Shown piece by piece: positions 8,719 through 16,903 of a DNA stretch of 64,000 nucleotides. Position 1 is the stretch's first letter; each line of letters opens with the position of its first letter. Made by a program: the position numbers and the translations under genes. The stretch comes from an uncultured Oscillospiraceae bacterium (GTDB taxonomy: Bacteria > Bacillota > Clostridia > Oscillospirales > Oscillospiraceae). Location of the stretch: NCBI GenBank assembly GCA_900754965.1, contig CAAEEO010000007.1, positions 124,001 through 188,000 on the forward strand, read 5' to 3'. The notes below the pieces were generated by a model. That model was not told the origin of the DNA. It was given only the letters and a program-made list of their open reading frames with translations, and ran no database searches.

Positions 8719-9930
8719 TTATTGCACAGCCGAAAATGTGTAGCAATAGGCCGGATCGTCGTAGTGTTCATTGGCTACCCAGTGCATGGTGCAGTTTTTC
8801 AGGTCAAATACTGCGCTATGTACCGTGACCCCGGTGGAGTTGGGCCAGACCCTCCGACCGATGGTCTGCAAAAAGCCCATCGCCTGGTCGGTATCGGCCA
8901 CCACACCGCCGCAGCCGGACAAATCCTCATACAGCGACTGGTATCGGTCAAAACCCGTCCGGGCTGCCGGGTCTTCATAATAGTCCGGGACCACCACGAA
9001 GTTGGTCAGCCACTGGAAGTCACTCTCGGCCTCCCAGGTTCCCAGTTCTGCATCTTCGTCATTGTAATATACATGCAGGGTTCGGGCCGCTCCGTCCGTG
9101 TCGGTTCCGTCCGTTCCGGCAGTCCACTCCAGAATGGCGCTGCGCCCGGTGCTGTCAGCCACCATATAGTGGAACGAAGTGTGGGTGGAGTCATGGAGAT
9201 CGTAGGCCGCTGCCAGTTCCACTGCCTCTTCCACGCTGTCGGCATAGTCCAAAATCAGCCGCAGCAGCGTGGTGGAGGTGATGTCCGGTTTTTCCGTCTG
9301 CTGATCCGTAGCAACTACACCGCCATCCGGTCCCTGCATGGTCATCAGAATGGCACAGGCCACCCCGGCATCATTCACGCCGTCTAGCGGCGCATAGGGC
9401 GCTGCCAGACAGTTGATGCGGTCCATCATTCCCTCGACGCCCCGTTCCTCGTCAATCCCCAAAAACTGCAGGTCCACCGTGGACACCGAAGCATGCCGGC
9501 CATCGGTGGGATGGGTGGTGACGATGCAGGTATTGGTGGGATCAAAGTCATAGTTCCGGCCAAACAGGGCATTTCCCTCTGCCGTCTGGGCCGTAAATGC
9601 CGCACAGCCGATGGTAGTGGTCTCGATTTTCATGGGGATCAGGCCCTTGGTAATGCTCTGCGTCACAAATCCGATCAATTCTCTATCGTTGGATGCCCCG
9701 CCCTGCTCCAGAAATTCCGGGAAGTAGTAGTTTCCCTGCACCTCCATCTGATACACTGCGCCGTCCCGGTGGTCCGGGTCTGCCGGCTGCAGCATTTCAA
9801 AACTGAGCAGCGTGGCCAGTTCATTGTGCCACAGTCCCACCACCGCAGTGACGCCCACTGCAATCAGCAGCAGCAATGCGACCACGGCGATTTTCCATCC
9901 CTTCCGGGATGTCTTTCTGGTTTCTTCCAT
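8719..9930 (-). CDS. Membrane-anchored linear amide C-N hydrolase (choloylglycine hydrolase / penicillin V acylase-like Ntn enzyme)
   Basis: 403 residues from the ATG at 9930, preceded by GGGAG six bases upstream; an in-frame ATG 18 bp earlier lacks such a site. One membrane helix spans about residues 12-32, so the catalytic part should lie outside. The candidate nucleophile is C109 in IGCAAF, followed by R125 and D128 in GRNYDFD and by an Asn in GVNDAG, the arrangement of cholylglycine hydrolase-type Ntn hydrolases. Substrate cannot be read: bile salt, N-acyl amino acid or penicillin-type amides are all possible. The nucleophile is internal, after an N-terminal extension, so processing would be needed to free a terminal Cys. 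Co-transcribed with the MarR gene. Confidence 0.85.
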   Translation of the reverse strand: MEETRKTSRKGWKIAVVALLLLIAVGVTAVVGLWHNELATLLSFEMLQPADPDHRDGAVYQMEVQGNYYFPEFLEQGGASNDRELIGFVTQSITKGLIPMKIETTTIGCAAFTAQTAEGNALFGRNYDFDPTNTCIVTTHPTDGRHASVSTVDLQFLGIDEERGVEGMMDRINCLAAPYAPLDGVNDAGVACAILMTMQGPDGGVVATDQQTEKPDITSTTLLRLILDYADSVEEAVELAAAYDLHDSTHTSFHYMVADSTGRSAILEWTAGTDGTDTDGAARTLHVYYNDEDAELGTWEAESDFQWLTNFVVVPDYYEDPAARTGFDRYQSLYEDLSGCGGVVADTDQAMGFLQTIGRRVWPNSTGVTVHSAVFDLKNCTMHWVANEHYDDPAYCYTFSAVQ

Positions 9931-9947
9931 TCTGTTCTCCCTTCTCA

Positions 9948-10400
9948 TCAGTCATCACAACGGCCCAGTGCCCGCCCGGCAGCCGCCGCCACCATTCGGA
10001 ACACTTCCAATACCCGCTCTCCGTTCTCTTCTCCCACCTCTTCCCGGAGTTTTGCCACCACTTCCAGGCTGTGGCAATGCTCCTGCTCAAAATGGGTCAT
10101 TTCCTCCGGATTCAGCCGCACCATGGTCACATGGCGGTTTTCCGCAGAGGGGCTGCGGAGAATATATCCCTCTTTCTCCATATTCCGCAGCGTGCGGCTC
10201 ATCAGGGATTTGTCCATCCCCGTCCGGCGGACCAGTTCCGTCTGACTCAGGCCTTCCTCTCCATTCTGTCGGGCATTCCAAAGCAAATTACAAATCAGTG
10301 CCGTATTAAAGGGCATTTTCGATACGATGCGGGCATTGTTCAGCTGCACAGACAGCTGCAGCCAACTTTCCAGCAGTGCCTCGTCCAAAGAATTTTCCAT
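9948..10400 (-). CDS. MarR-family transcriptional regulator
   Basis: 150 residues from the ATG at 10400, with GGAGG six bases before it. A winged helix-turn-helix is clear: the stretch from LSQTELVRRTGMDKS into LMSRTLRNMEKEGYI is the recognition region, and the wing follows. Helical ends should form the dimer interface. It ends 17 bp before the chosen start of the amide hydrolase gene, indicating one transcript. Two near-identical palindromes in its own promoter (10414-10431 and 10450-10468) are the natural operators, so autoregulation by a small-molecule signal is inferred; the hydrolase may act on that ligand. Confidence 0.92.
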   Translation of the reverse strand: MENSLDEALLESWLQLSVQLNNARIVSKMPFNTALICNLLWNARQNGEEGLSQTELVRRTGMDKSLMSRTLRNMEKEGYILRSPSAENRHVTMVRLNPEEMTHFEQEHCHSLEVVAKLREEVGEENGERVLEVFRMVAAAAGRALGRCDD

Positions 10401-10413
10401 CTTGCGCCTCCAT

Positions 10414-10431
10414 AAGTGGACTTTGTCAACT
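10414..10431. promoter_or_regulatory. Putative MarR operator, promoter-proximal copy
   Basis: Imperfect palindrome reading AGTTGAC AAA GTCCACT on the minus strand, just downstream of the -10 box, around the transcription start. It repeats the sequence of the upstream copy at 10450-10468. Confidence 0.65.
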
Positions 10432-10436
10432 CCGCG

Positions 10437-10465
10437 AGTATAGCACCGCAAGTAGACTTTGTCAA
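10437..10465 (-). promoter_or_regulatory. Sigma-A promoter of the marR-amide hydrolase operon
   Basis: Minus strand: consensus -35 TTGACA (10460-10465), 17-bp spacer, -10 TATACT (10437-10442). Both flanks are occupied by the palindromes described separately. Confidence 0.85.
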
Positions 10466-10468
10466 CTT
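10450..10468. promoter_or_regulatory. Putative MarR operator, copy overlapping the -35 box
   Basis: Imperfect palindrome AAGTTGAC AAA GTCTACTT (minus strand), 7 of 8 paired positions, covering the -35 hexamer. Centre-to-centre distance to the other copy is about 36 bp. Confidence 0.65.
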
Positions 10469-10482
10469 ATTTTCCATACAAC

Positions 10483-10516
10483 GAAAAAACAGGCCGCCTC
10501 CGCAGCCTGTTTTTCC
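10483..10516 (-). terminator. Second (tandem) terminator of the one-carbon operon
   Basis: AACAGGC / GCCTGTT stem with a run of Ts on the minus strand, lying just beyond the stronger terminator at 10531-10567 and before the marR promoter. Confidence 0.6.
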
Positions 10517-10530
10517 CATCAATCCGCAGC

Positions 10531-10567
10531 AAAAATCCCCCGGTCTGCCAGCGGCAGACCGGGGGAT
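10531..10567 (-). terminator. Terminator of the fhs-folD-Nudix operon
   Basis: 13-bp perfect GC stem (10537-10549 with 10553-10565), loop of three, then TTTTT on the minus strand, directly after the Nudix stop codon. Confidence 0.9.
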
Positions 10568-10574
10568 CGCCCGT

Positions 10575-11144
10575 TTATTGTTCCGGTTCCCGGGACCACA
10601 TATAGCAGTATGCCTGCGCCCAGGAGCCAAAATATTCGGTACGGATCAGTTCCCGCACTTCTTCCTTGGAATACCAGGCCGCGTCGATCTCTTCGCCGCC
10701 CTCGTCATGGTGGCTGAACTGCCCGGTGGCCGTCCCGATCACGCAGGAAGTGGTCTCGTTGGAGATCCCCACTGCGCAAAAGGCGCCCTTGAGCACATCC
10801 CGGATGCGCACCATATCCAGTCCGGTCTCTTCTTTCAGCTCCCGCACGGCGCACTCCGCCGCCGTTTCGCCTTCATCAATCAGGCCTGCGGGAAAACCGT
10901 AAATCGTCCGTCCCAATTCCAGCCGGAACTCTCTGAGCAGCACCACATGCTCATCGCTGGGGTCATTGACGATCATCACCACCGCGTCGGTGGAGTGGTC
11001 GTACAATTTCTCCATAGAGTCGATCTCCTTGTCCCGGGAAACCATTTCGTACACTTTTTCGTGACCTTGCTCGTCCTCATAGGTCACATGGTAGTAGTCC
11101 AGGTATTCCCCGTCATGAATCTTCTCGATTTTCTGATACTTCAT
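10575..11144 (-). CDS. Nudix hydrolase, ADP-ribose pyrophosphatase-like
   Basis: 189 residues from the ATG at 11144, which overlaps the folD stop as ATGA. The Nudix box is complete: a glycine (in GLIDEGE), a Glu five residues on, then REL-KEETGL, matching Gx5Ex7REUxEExGU. The N-terminal half resembles ADP-ribose/NADH pyrophosphatases (strands before the Nudix fold). It would hydrolyse nucleoside diphosphate-X compounds, giving AMP plus ribose phosphate if ADP-ribose is the substrate. Last gene of the one-carbon operon; translational coupling to folD suggests co-regulation, though the metabolic link is unclear. Confidence 0.9.
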   Translation of the reverse strand: MKYQKIEKIHDGEYLDYYHVTYEDEQGHEKVYEMVSRDKEIDSMEKLYDHSTDAVVMIVNDPSDEHVVLLREFRLELGRTIYGFPAGLIDEGETAAECAVRELKEETGLDMVRIRDVLKGAFCAVGISNETTSCVIGTATGQFSHHDEGGEEIDAAWYSKEEVRELIRTEYFGSWAQAYCYMWSREPEQ

Positions 11145-12013
11145 TTGCCCGCGCCCCGTTCCGCAGCCTTTTTGGCTGCCTGGACCACATGCTGTACCAG
11201 TACCGCCGTAGTCACCGAGCCGATTCCACCGGGTACCGGCGTGATGGCGCCCACTTTGATGGCCACTGCGCCGAAATCCACATCGCCGCACAGTTTGCCC
11301 GAGCCGGGATCTTCATTGATGCCCACATCGATCACTGTCTGGTGCTCAGAGAAGTACTCTCCGTCGTAAGCTTTTGCCCGGCCGGTGGCCAGAACCACCA
11401 GATCGGCCTTCCGGGTGATTTCGCTGAGTTTGGAAGTCCGGCTGTGGCACAAGGTCACGGTGGCGTCCTTGGCCATCATCATCATGCTCAGCGGCCGGCC
11501 CACCACCAGGCTCCGTCCCACTACCGCCACCCGGCGGCCCTGCAATTCGATGCCGTAATACTCCAGCAGCTCCATCACCGCCTGGGCTGTGCAGGGCGCA
11601 AATCCGATGCCGCTGCCGGTGAACACACCGCCCAGACTCATATCCGTCACGCCGTCCACATCCTTGGCAGGATGAATGGCATGGCGCACGGCCTCGCTGT
11701 TGATATGTTCCGGCATGGGGAAGAACACCATGATGCCGTGGACAATGGGACTTTCATTCAGGGTATGGATGGTCTCCAACACCTTTTCCGTGGTCGCCCC
11801 CTGGGCCAGTGCCGCCGTTACGGCGCTCACGCCGCCCTTGGCCATATTCTTTTTGATGCTCTCCTCATAAGCCAGCACAGCAGGGTCTTCTCCCACCCGC
11901 ACCATGGCCAGCACCGGGGTCACGCCCTGGGCGGTCAGTGCAGCGCTGGTTTTTGCCGCTTGGTCATAGATTGCCTGGGCGACCGGTGCGCCCTGGAGTA
12001 AAATCGTGCTCAT
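11141..12013 (-). CDS. folD: Bifunctional methylene-THF dehydrogenase / methenyl-THF cyclohydrolase
   Basis: 290 residues, full length. Interconverts 5,10-methylene-THF, 5,10-methenyl-THF and 10-formyl-THF with NADP(H). The catalytic region contains YEESIKKNMAKGG with the active-site Tyr/Lys pair, and the C-terminal Rossmann domain carries VVGRSLVVGRPLS, followed by PGGIGSVT. Overlaps both neighbours by four bases (stop of the cyclodeaminase gene at 12010, start of the Nudix gene at 11144), a coupled operon. Together with Fhs it supplies one-carbon units for purine, thymidylate and formyl-methionine synthesis. Confidence 0.96.
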   Translation of the reverse strand: MSTILLQGAPVAQAIYDQAAKTSAALTAQGVTPVLAMVRVGEDPAVLAYEESIKKNMAKGGVSAVTAALAQGATTEKVLETIHTLNESPIVHGIMVFFPMPEHINSEAVRHAIHPAKDVDGVTDMSLGGVFTGSGIGFAPCTAQAVMELLEYYGIELQGRRVAVVGRSLVVGRPLSMMMMAKDATVTLCHSRTSKLSEITRKADLVVLATGRAKAYDGEYFSEHQTVIDVGINEDPGSGKLCGDVDFGAVAIKVGAITPVPGGIGSVTTAVLVQHVVQAAKKAAERGAGK

Positions 12014-12648
12014 TTCGTACTCTCCGCTTGCTTTTTCAGTTTTTGGTAGACCTGTTCATAGGTCGTCTTTGCGATTGGCCCGTATTTCCGGGTCAGCCGG
12101 TCCACCTCATCGTTCAGTTTCCGGGCGTAGACCCGATCCCGCATCAGTCTGGTATTCACCAGCACATTCAGCGCCGCGCCGGACATGGCAGCCCAGCACA
12201 ATGCTGCGCCGGTCCCGGCGTCCGAAACAGCCAATCGGCTGCCCTTTTCGGCAAATTCCCGATGCAGTTCAATCATCCGGCAGGATAAGCGCAGGATCTC
12301 CATCGGCGGCTGCGCCGCCTGACGCAGGCACCGCTCCATGGTTTCCCGATAATTGGGGGCATTTTTATCCATCCCATAGGCCTCCGACAGGGGAGCAAAG
12401 GCCTCTGCATCCTTCTGGACCAGCTTTTCCAGTTCCTCCCGGATCTGCTCCGCCTCACTCATCAGGCAGTACATATCCTCTTCCACATCCTGGTAGGCCG
12501 CCTTATTCACCGTCAGGTTGGCCACCATGGAGCCCAGTGCGGCCCCCAGTGCGGCAGTCAGCGCAGACGCCCCGCCGCCTCCGGGCACTGCATCCCGGGA
12601 TGCCAATGCCTGCAAAAACGCATCAATGGGAAACTTTGAAAATTCCAT
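12010..12648 (-). CDS. Cyclodeaminase/cyclohydrolase family protein (FchA-like)
   Basis: 212 residues from the ATG at 12648 (the reading frame opens slightly earlier, but GGGAGG precedes this ATG). The glycine-rich start VPGGGGASALTAALGAALGSMVANLT is the typical N-terminal hallmark of formimino-THF cyclodeaminase and clostridial methenyl-THF cyclohydrolase FchA. All-helical fold expected. Between fhs and folD, a role in folate one-carbon conversion (cyclohydrolase, or deamination of 5-formimino-THF from purine or histidine breakdown) is very likely; which of the two cannot be settled by sequence reading. Confidence 0.88.
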   Translation of the reverse strand: MEFSKFPIDAFLQALASRDAVPGGGGASALTAALGAALGSMVANLTVNKAAYQDVEEDMYCLMSEAEQIREELEKLVQKDAEAFAPLSEAYGMDKNAPNYRETMERCLRQAAQPPMEILRLSCRMIELHREFAEKGSRLAVSDAGTGAALCWAAMSGAALNVLVNTRLMRDRVYARKLNDEVDRLTRKYGPIAKTTYEQVYQKLKKQAESTK

Positions 12649-12672
12649 AGCTACCTCCCGGACAACCAAAAC

Positions 12673-14343
12673 TCAGAACAGACCTGTGATCTTTCCGTCG
12701 TTGTCCACGTCAATCTTCTCTGCCGCCGGCACCTTGGGCAGGCCGGGCATGGTCATCACGTCTCCGGTCAGCGCCACAATGAATCCGGCGCCTGCAGAAA
12801 CTTTCAGGTTCCGCACAGTAATCTTGAAATGCTCCGGTGCGCCCAGTTTGGTGGGATCATCAGAGAAACTGTACTGGGTCTTGGCCATGCAGACCGGCAG
12901 CCGATCAAAGCCCAGTTCTTCCAGTTCCTTGACCTGCTTGACCGCATTGCCCACCAGTTCCACGCTGTCGGCATGGTAGATTTTCTTGGAAATGGCCTCA
13001 ATCTTCTCCAGAATCGTGCCCTCCGTCTCATAGCAGAAGGTGAAATCATTGGGCTGCTGGCACAGACGAACCACTTCCTCCGCCAGTTCCGTGCCGCCTT
13101 CGCCGCCCTTGGCCCAGACTTCAGACAGCACCACGTTCACGCCCAGAGCCTTGCAGCGCTCCTCCACCAGTTTCAGTTCCCGCTCCGTGTCAGAGGGGAA
13201 ACGGTTCAGCGCCACCACAGCGGGCAGGCGATACACTTTCGTGATATTCTCCACATGACGCAGCAGGTTGGGCAGTCCCTTCTCCAGTGCCTCCAGATTT
13301 TCTTCATTCAGGTCGGCCTTGTCCACGCCGCCATGAAGTTTCAGTGCCCGCACAGTGCCGACAATGACCACAGCGTCGGGTTTCAGTCCGGCAATGCGGC
13401 ACTTGATATCCAGGAATTTTTCTGCGCCCAGATCTGCGCCAAATCCGGCCTCGGTCACGCAGTAGTCGCCCAATTTCATGGCCATCCGCGTGGCAGTGAC
13501 GCTGTTGCAGCCGTGGGCAATATTTGCAAAGGGTCCGCAATGTACGAAAGCGGGGGTATGTTCCAGAGTCTGGACCAGGTTGGGTTTCAATGCGTCCTTC
13601 AGCAGGGCAGCCATGGCGCCCTGGGCTTTCAGATCGCCGGCAGTCACCGGTTTTCCGTCATAGGTATAGGCCACAATGATCCGGGCAAGACGCTGTTTCA
13701 GATCCTCGATGCTGTCCGACAGGCACAGCACAGCCATCACCTCACTGGCCACGGTGATGTCGAATCCGTCTTCCCGGGGCACGCCCTGCATCCGACCGCC
13801 CAGACCGCACACGATGTTCCGCAGCTGCCGGTCGTTCATGTCCACGCACCGTTTCCAGGTGACCCGTTTCACATCGATCCCCAGTCGGTTGCCCTGCTGA
13901 ATATGGTTGTCCAGCATGGCTGCCAGCAGGTTGTTGGCCGCACCGATGGCGTGGAAGTCACCGGTGAAGTGGAGGTTGATGTCCTCCATGGGGACCACCT
14001 GAGCATAACCGCCGCCGGCTGCGCCGCCCTTGACGCCGAACACAGGTCCCAGAGAAGGTTCCCGCAGCGCAATGATCGGCCGTTTCCCGATCTTCCGCAG
14101 TGCGTCGCCCAGTCCCACCGTGGTCGTGGTCTTGCCCTCGCCGGCAGCAGTAGGCGTCATCGCCGTGACCAGTATCAGCTTTCCGTCCGGCTTGTCTGCC
14201 AGATCTTTCAGCAGCCGCAGGTCAACTTTGGCTTTGTACCGTCCGTACTGCTCCAGATAATCCTCTGCGATACCGGCCCGGGCGGCCACCTGACCGATGG
14301 GCTCCATCACTGTTTCCTGTGCGATCTCAATATCCGTTTTCAT
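12673..14343 (-). CDS. fhs: Formate-tetrahydrofolate ligase (10-formyl-THF synthetase)
   Basis: 556 residues from the ATG at 14343, with AAAGGGG seven bases upstream (a TTG two codons earlier is less likely). Couples ATP hydrolysis to the joining of formate and THF. The P-loop-like TPTAAGEGKTTTTVGL and the signatures VKGGAAGGGYAQVVP and NLHFTGDFHAI are all present. First gene of the fhs-fchA-folD-Nudix operon. Fhs is used in acetogenesis, in purine fermentation and, in many gut Clostridia, simply to make use of formate from pyruvate formate-lyase. An extended -10 (TGGTACAAT, minus strand, near 14389-14397) is the likely promoter element. Confidence 0.97.
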   Translation of the reverse strand: MKTDIEIAQETVMEPIGQVAARAGIAEDYLEQYGRYKAKVDLRLLKDLADKPDGKLILVTAMTPTAAGEGKTTTTVGLGDALRKIGKRPIIALREPSLGPVFGVKGGAAGGGYAQVVPMEDINLHFTGDFHAIGAANNLLAAMLDNHIQQGNRLGIDVKRVTWKRCVDMNDRQLRNIVCGLGGRMQGVPREDGFDITVASEVMAVLCLSDSIEDLKQRLARIIVAYTYDGKPVTAGDLKAQGAMAALLKDALKPNLVQTLEHTPAFVHCGPFANIAHGCNSVTATRMAMKLGDYCVTEAGFGADLGAEKFLDIKCRIAGLKPDAVVIVGTVRALKLHGGVDKADLNEENLEALEKGLPNLLRHVENITKVYRLPAVVALNRFPSDTERELKLVEERCKALGVNVVLSEVWAKGGEGGTELAEEVVRLCQQPNDFTFCYETEGTILEKIEAISKKIYHADSVELVGNAVKQVKELEELGFDRLPVCMAKTQYSFSDDPTKLGAPEHFKITVRNLKVSAGAGFIVALTGDVMTMPGLPKVPAAEKIDVDNDGKITGLF

Positions 14344-14454
14344 ACGCAAACCCCTTTCAAAATTTCGTTTGTAAAGTTGTGCCTCTGCATTGTACCATAC
14401 CCGGCCGATAATTGGAACTACTGATGGAAAAATAACAAATTATTTCCGTCGTGC

Positions 14455-14483
14455 TTGCGTGTTTGCCCCTGGGACGGTATAAT
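14455..14483 (+). promoter_or_regulatory. Predicted sigma-A promoter of the coiled-coil gene
   Basis: -35 TTGCGT (14455-14460), 17-bp spacer, -10 TATAAT (14478-14483). Its position shows that translation must start downstream, at the TTG at 14518. Confidence 0.65.
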
Positions 14484-14517
14484 AGGATGCAGAAATCAGG
14501 AAAGGGGATTTCCAGCT

Positions 14518-15456
14518 TTGTATTACGACGAAAAATTGCAGCAGCTGCGGGAAAAGGTTCTCCGGGAACGGCAGCTGCAGGGAATATTGGATAATCTGAA
14601 CGAGCAGCGTCCGGAACTGGCAAAAAAGGTTCAGAAATACTCTGTGGAACAGGCTGCGGAACAGGCCGATGTGGATCGTCTGGAAAACGGCAGTCTGGCT
14701 GCGTTCTTTTATGACCTGTTGGGAAAGAAAGAGGAAAAACTCACTAAAGAACGGCGGGAGGCCCGGGAGGCCGCCGTGCGGTATAACACTGCCCAGCAGG
14801 AACTGGCCCTGCTGGACGACAAGATCCGCCAGACCCAGACTGAACTGGACGCGCTCAAAGGCGTCAGCCAGGAGTATGATCGGATTTTGATCCAAAAAGC
14901 CGAATACCTCCGTTCCGCGGGAACGGAGGACAGCCGCAAGCTCATGGATTTGGAAAAGAAATGCATCGACCTGTCCGCCCAGCATAAGGAATTGGGCGAG
15001 GCCATCGCCGCCGGTCAGTCCGCCATGAACACAGTCACTCTGCTGATCCGGGAATTGGACAGCGCCGGCGGTTGGGGCACCATGGACCTGTTTGGCGGCG
15101 GATTTCTCACGGATATGGCCAAATATGACCACCTCAACCAGGCCCAGGCCATCGTGATGGATCTGCAGTTCCGGCTGCGGGTGTTCTGCGCCGAACTGGA
15201 CGATGTGGCCATTCAGACCCATATTTCCATCCAGGTGGATCAGTTCCTCCAGTTTGCCGACTATTTCTTCGATGGTCTGTTCACAGACTGGGCCGTGTTG
15301 GATCACATCGACCGCGCCCGGGGACAGGCAGAAACCACCCGCAGTCAGATTGCGGTTCTGTTGTCTCGCCTGCAATCCGCAGACCGCGTCAACCGGGTGC
15401 AGTTAGAAGAGGCCCGCACCCAGCGGGATAAACTGATTTTGGAAACCGGCGCATAA
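14518..15456 (+). CDS. Uncharacterised coiled-coil protein
   Basis: 312 residues from a TTG at 14518, chosen because AAAGGGG lies ahead of it and the promoter at 14455-14483 rules out the earlier open codons. The protein is charged, rich in Glu, Gln, Lys and Leu heptads, with two helical stretches (about 1-55 and 65-160) and no membrane segment or known enzymatic motif. A family name was not recognised; it looks like the conserved cytoplasmic coiled-coil hypotheticals of Oscillospiraceae. Monocistronic, ended by a strong terminator. Confidence 0.8.
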   Translation: MYYDEKLQQLREKVLRERQLQGILDNLNEQRPELAKKVQKYSVEQAAEQADVDRLENGSLAAFFYDLLGKKEEKLTKERREAREAAVRYNTAQQELALLDDKIRQTQTELDALKGVSQEYDRILIQKAEYLRSAGTEDSRKLMDLEKKCIDLSAQHKELGEAIAAGQSAMNTVTLLIRELDSAGGWGTMDLFGGGFLTDMAKYDHLNQAQAIVMDLQFRLRVFCAELDDVAIQTHISIQVDQFLQFADYFFDGLFTDWAVLDHIDRARGQAETTRSQIAVLLSRLQSADRVNRVQLEEARTQRDKLILETGA

Positions 15457-15470
15457 CCTGATATCCACAA

Positions 15471-15511
15471 ATGCCCCCTGCAAACCAGAAAGTTTGCAGG
15501 GGGCATTTTTT
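15471..15511 (+). terminator. Terminator between the coiled-coil gene and lysC
   Basis: 15-bp perfect stem (15471-15485 with 15492-15506) followed by TTTTTT. It separates convergent genes. Confidence 0.9.
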
Positions 15512-15521
15512 GTTTCCCGTA

Positions 15522-16727
15522 TCAGCCGAAGAATTTGCGGTGAATGGCCTTCACAGCCAGATCCGCCTGCTCCTCCGGGATCAGCACTGAAACTTTGATC
15601 TCACTGGTGGAGATCATCTGAATGTTGATCTTGGCATCGGACAGTGCCTCAAACATCAGCGCCGCCACGCCGGAAGTGCTCATCATGCCTGCGCCGATAA
15701 TGCTCACCTTGGCCACCGTCTTATCCACATTCACATGCTCAAAGCCGATTGCCTCCCGTTTTTCCATCAGCGCCTGCTCTGCCAGATCCGCATCTGCCAA
15801 CGGGACGGTAAAACTGATGTCGTTGGTGTTATGTTTTCCATAAGACTGGAGGATCACGTCCACATTGATCTTCTTTTTGGACATTACGTTGAACACACGG
15901 AATGCCACACCCGGTGCATCCGGCACGCCTACCACGGCGATCCGGGCCACATCGGTGTCTTTTGCGATCCCACTGATTTTATTCTCTTCCACTGTCTTCG
16001 CGACCTCCTTCACTTTTGTACCGGGTTTTCTGACATAGCTGGACAGCACTTCCAGCTCAATGCCGTAGCGTTTTGCCATCTCCACCGACCGATTGTGGAG
16101 CACCTGCGCCCCCAGAGACGCCATCTCCAACATTTCATCATAGGTGATCTCATCCAACTTTCTGGCCTCCGGCACTTTCCGGGGGTCGGCGGTATAAACG
16201 CCCTCCACATCGGTGAAGATCTGGCATTTATCCGCGTGCAGGGATGCGGCAATGGCCACCGCAGTGGTGTCCGAGCCGCCCCGGCCCAAAGTGGTGATAT
16301 CGTTTTCCCGGCTCACGCCCTGGAATCCCGCTACAATCACGATCCGCCGCTTATCCAGTTCCCGCAGGATGCGCTCCCGTCCCACTTTCAAAATACGGGC
16401 CGAACCATGGTCCGATGTGGTATCCACGCCCAGCTGCCAACCGGTCAGGGAGACCACCGGATAATTCATCTGTTCCAGACACATCGCCATCAGGGCGATG
16501 GAGATCTGCTCCCCGGTGCTCAGCAGCACATCCAGCTCCCGTTTGGAAGGGTTGGGGTTGATCTCCGCAGCCTTGACCAGCAGATCATCGGTGGTGTCCC
16601 CCTGTGCGGACAGAACCACCACCACATCATTTCCTTCATCATACGTTTCTGCAATGATACCGGCTACCCGCCGGATCTTTTCGGCATCTGCCACAGAGCT
16701 TCCGCCGAATTTCTGAACGATCAGCAT
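15522..16727 (-). CDS. lysC: Aspartate kinase
   Basis: 401 residues. Phosphorylates aspartate, first step to lysine, threonine and methionine. N-terminal kinase signature VQKFGGSSVAD; GRGGSDTTAVA in the nucleotide-binding region; two ACT domains after residue ~260 that normally bind lysine and/or threonine for feedback control. AGGAGG precedes the ATG. It follows hom on the same strand after 172 bp that contain a short open frame (see 16721-16903). No lysine riboswitch was seen upstream, so control is more likely allosteric or through the operon start. Confidence 0.96.
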   Translation of the reverse strand: MLIVQKFGGSSVADAEKIRRVAGIIAETYDEGNDVVVVLSAQGDTTDDLLVKAAEINPNPSKRELDVLLSTGEQISIALMAMCLEQMNYPVVSLTGWQLGVDTTSDHGSARILKVGRERILRELDKRRIVIVAGFQGVSRENDITTLGRGGSDTTAVAIAASLHADKCQIFTDVEGVYTADPRKVPEARKLDEITYDEMLEMASLGAQVLHNRSVEMAKRYGIELEVLSSYVRKPGTKVKEVAKTVEENKISGIAKDTDVARIAVVGVPDAPGVAFRVFNVMSKKKINVDVILQSYGKHNTNDISFTVPLADADLAEQALMEKREAIGFEHVNVDKTVAKVSIIGAGMMSTSGVAALMFEALSDAKINIQMISTSEIKVSVLIPEEQADLAVKAIHRKFFG

Positions 16728-16903
16728 ACACTTTCCTCCTGCTCAGCGCCAAACCGCCGTCCCATATTCCCCCAGGCGCATCCTGTCAGGCAATGGGGCG
16801 GCCCTTCCTCCCGATCTTTCCAGGAAGAGAGAACCGGTCTGGCATCCAGTTTATCATACGCGCCTGCCCGTCGGATGGTTTCCACCCAGGCGGCCCCTTT
16901 CAA
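16721..16903 (-). CDS. Possible 60-codon ORF bridging hom and lysC
   Basis: An open frame starting at a TTG that overlaps the hom stop (TTGA) and ending inside the start region of lysC (its TGA lies 4-6 bases past the lysC start). It exactly fills the gap, as a coupled gene would. The predicted peptide has no membrane segment, no recognised motif, and a mixed composition with three Cys. No strong ribosome site precedes the TTG. It may be real, or just a chance frame through a spacer. Confidence 0.25.
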   Translation of the reverse strand: MKGAAWVETIRRAGAYDKLDARPVLSSWKDREEGPPHCLTGCAWGNMGRRFGAEQEESVC

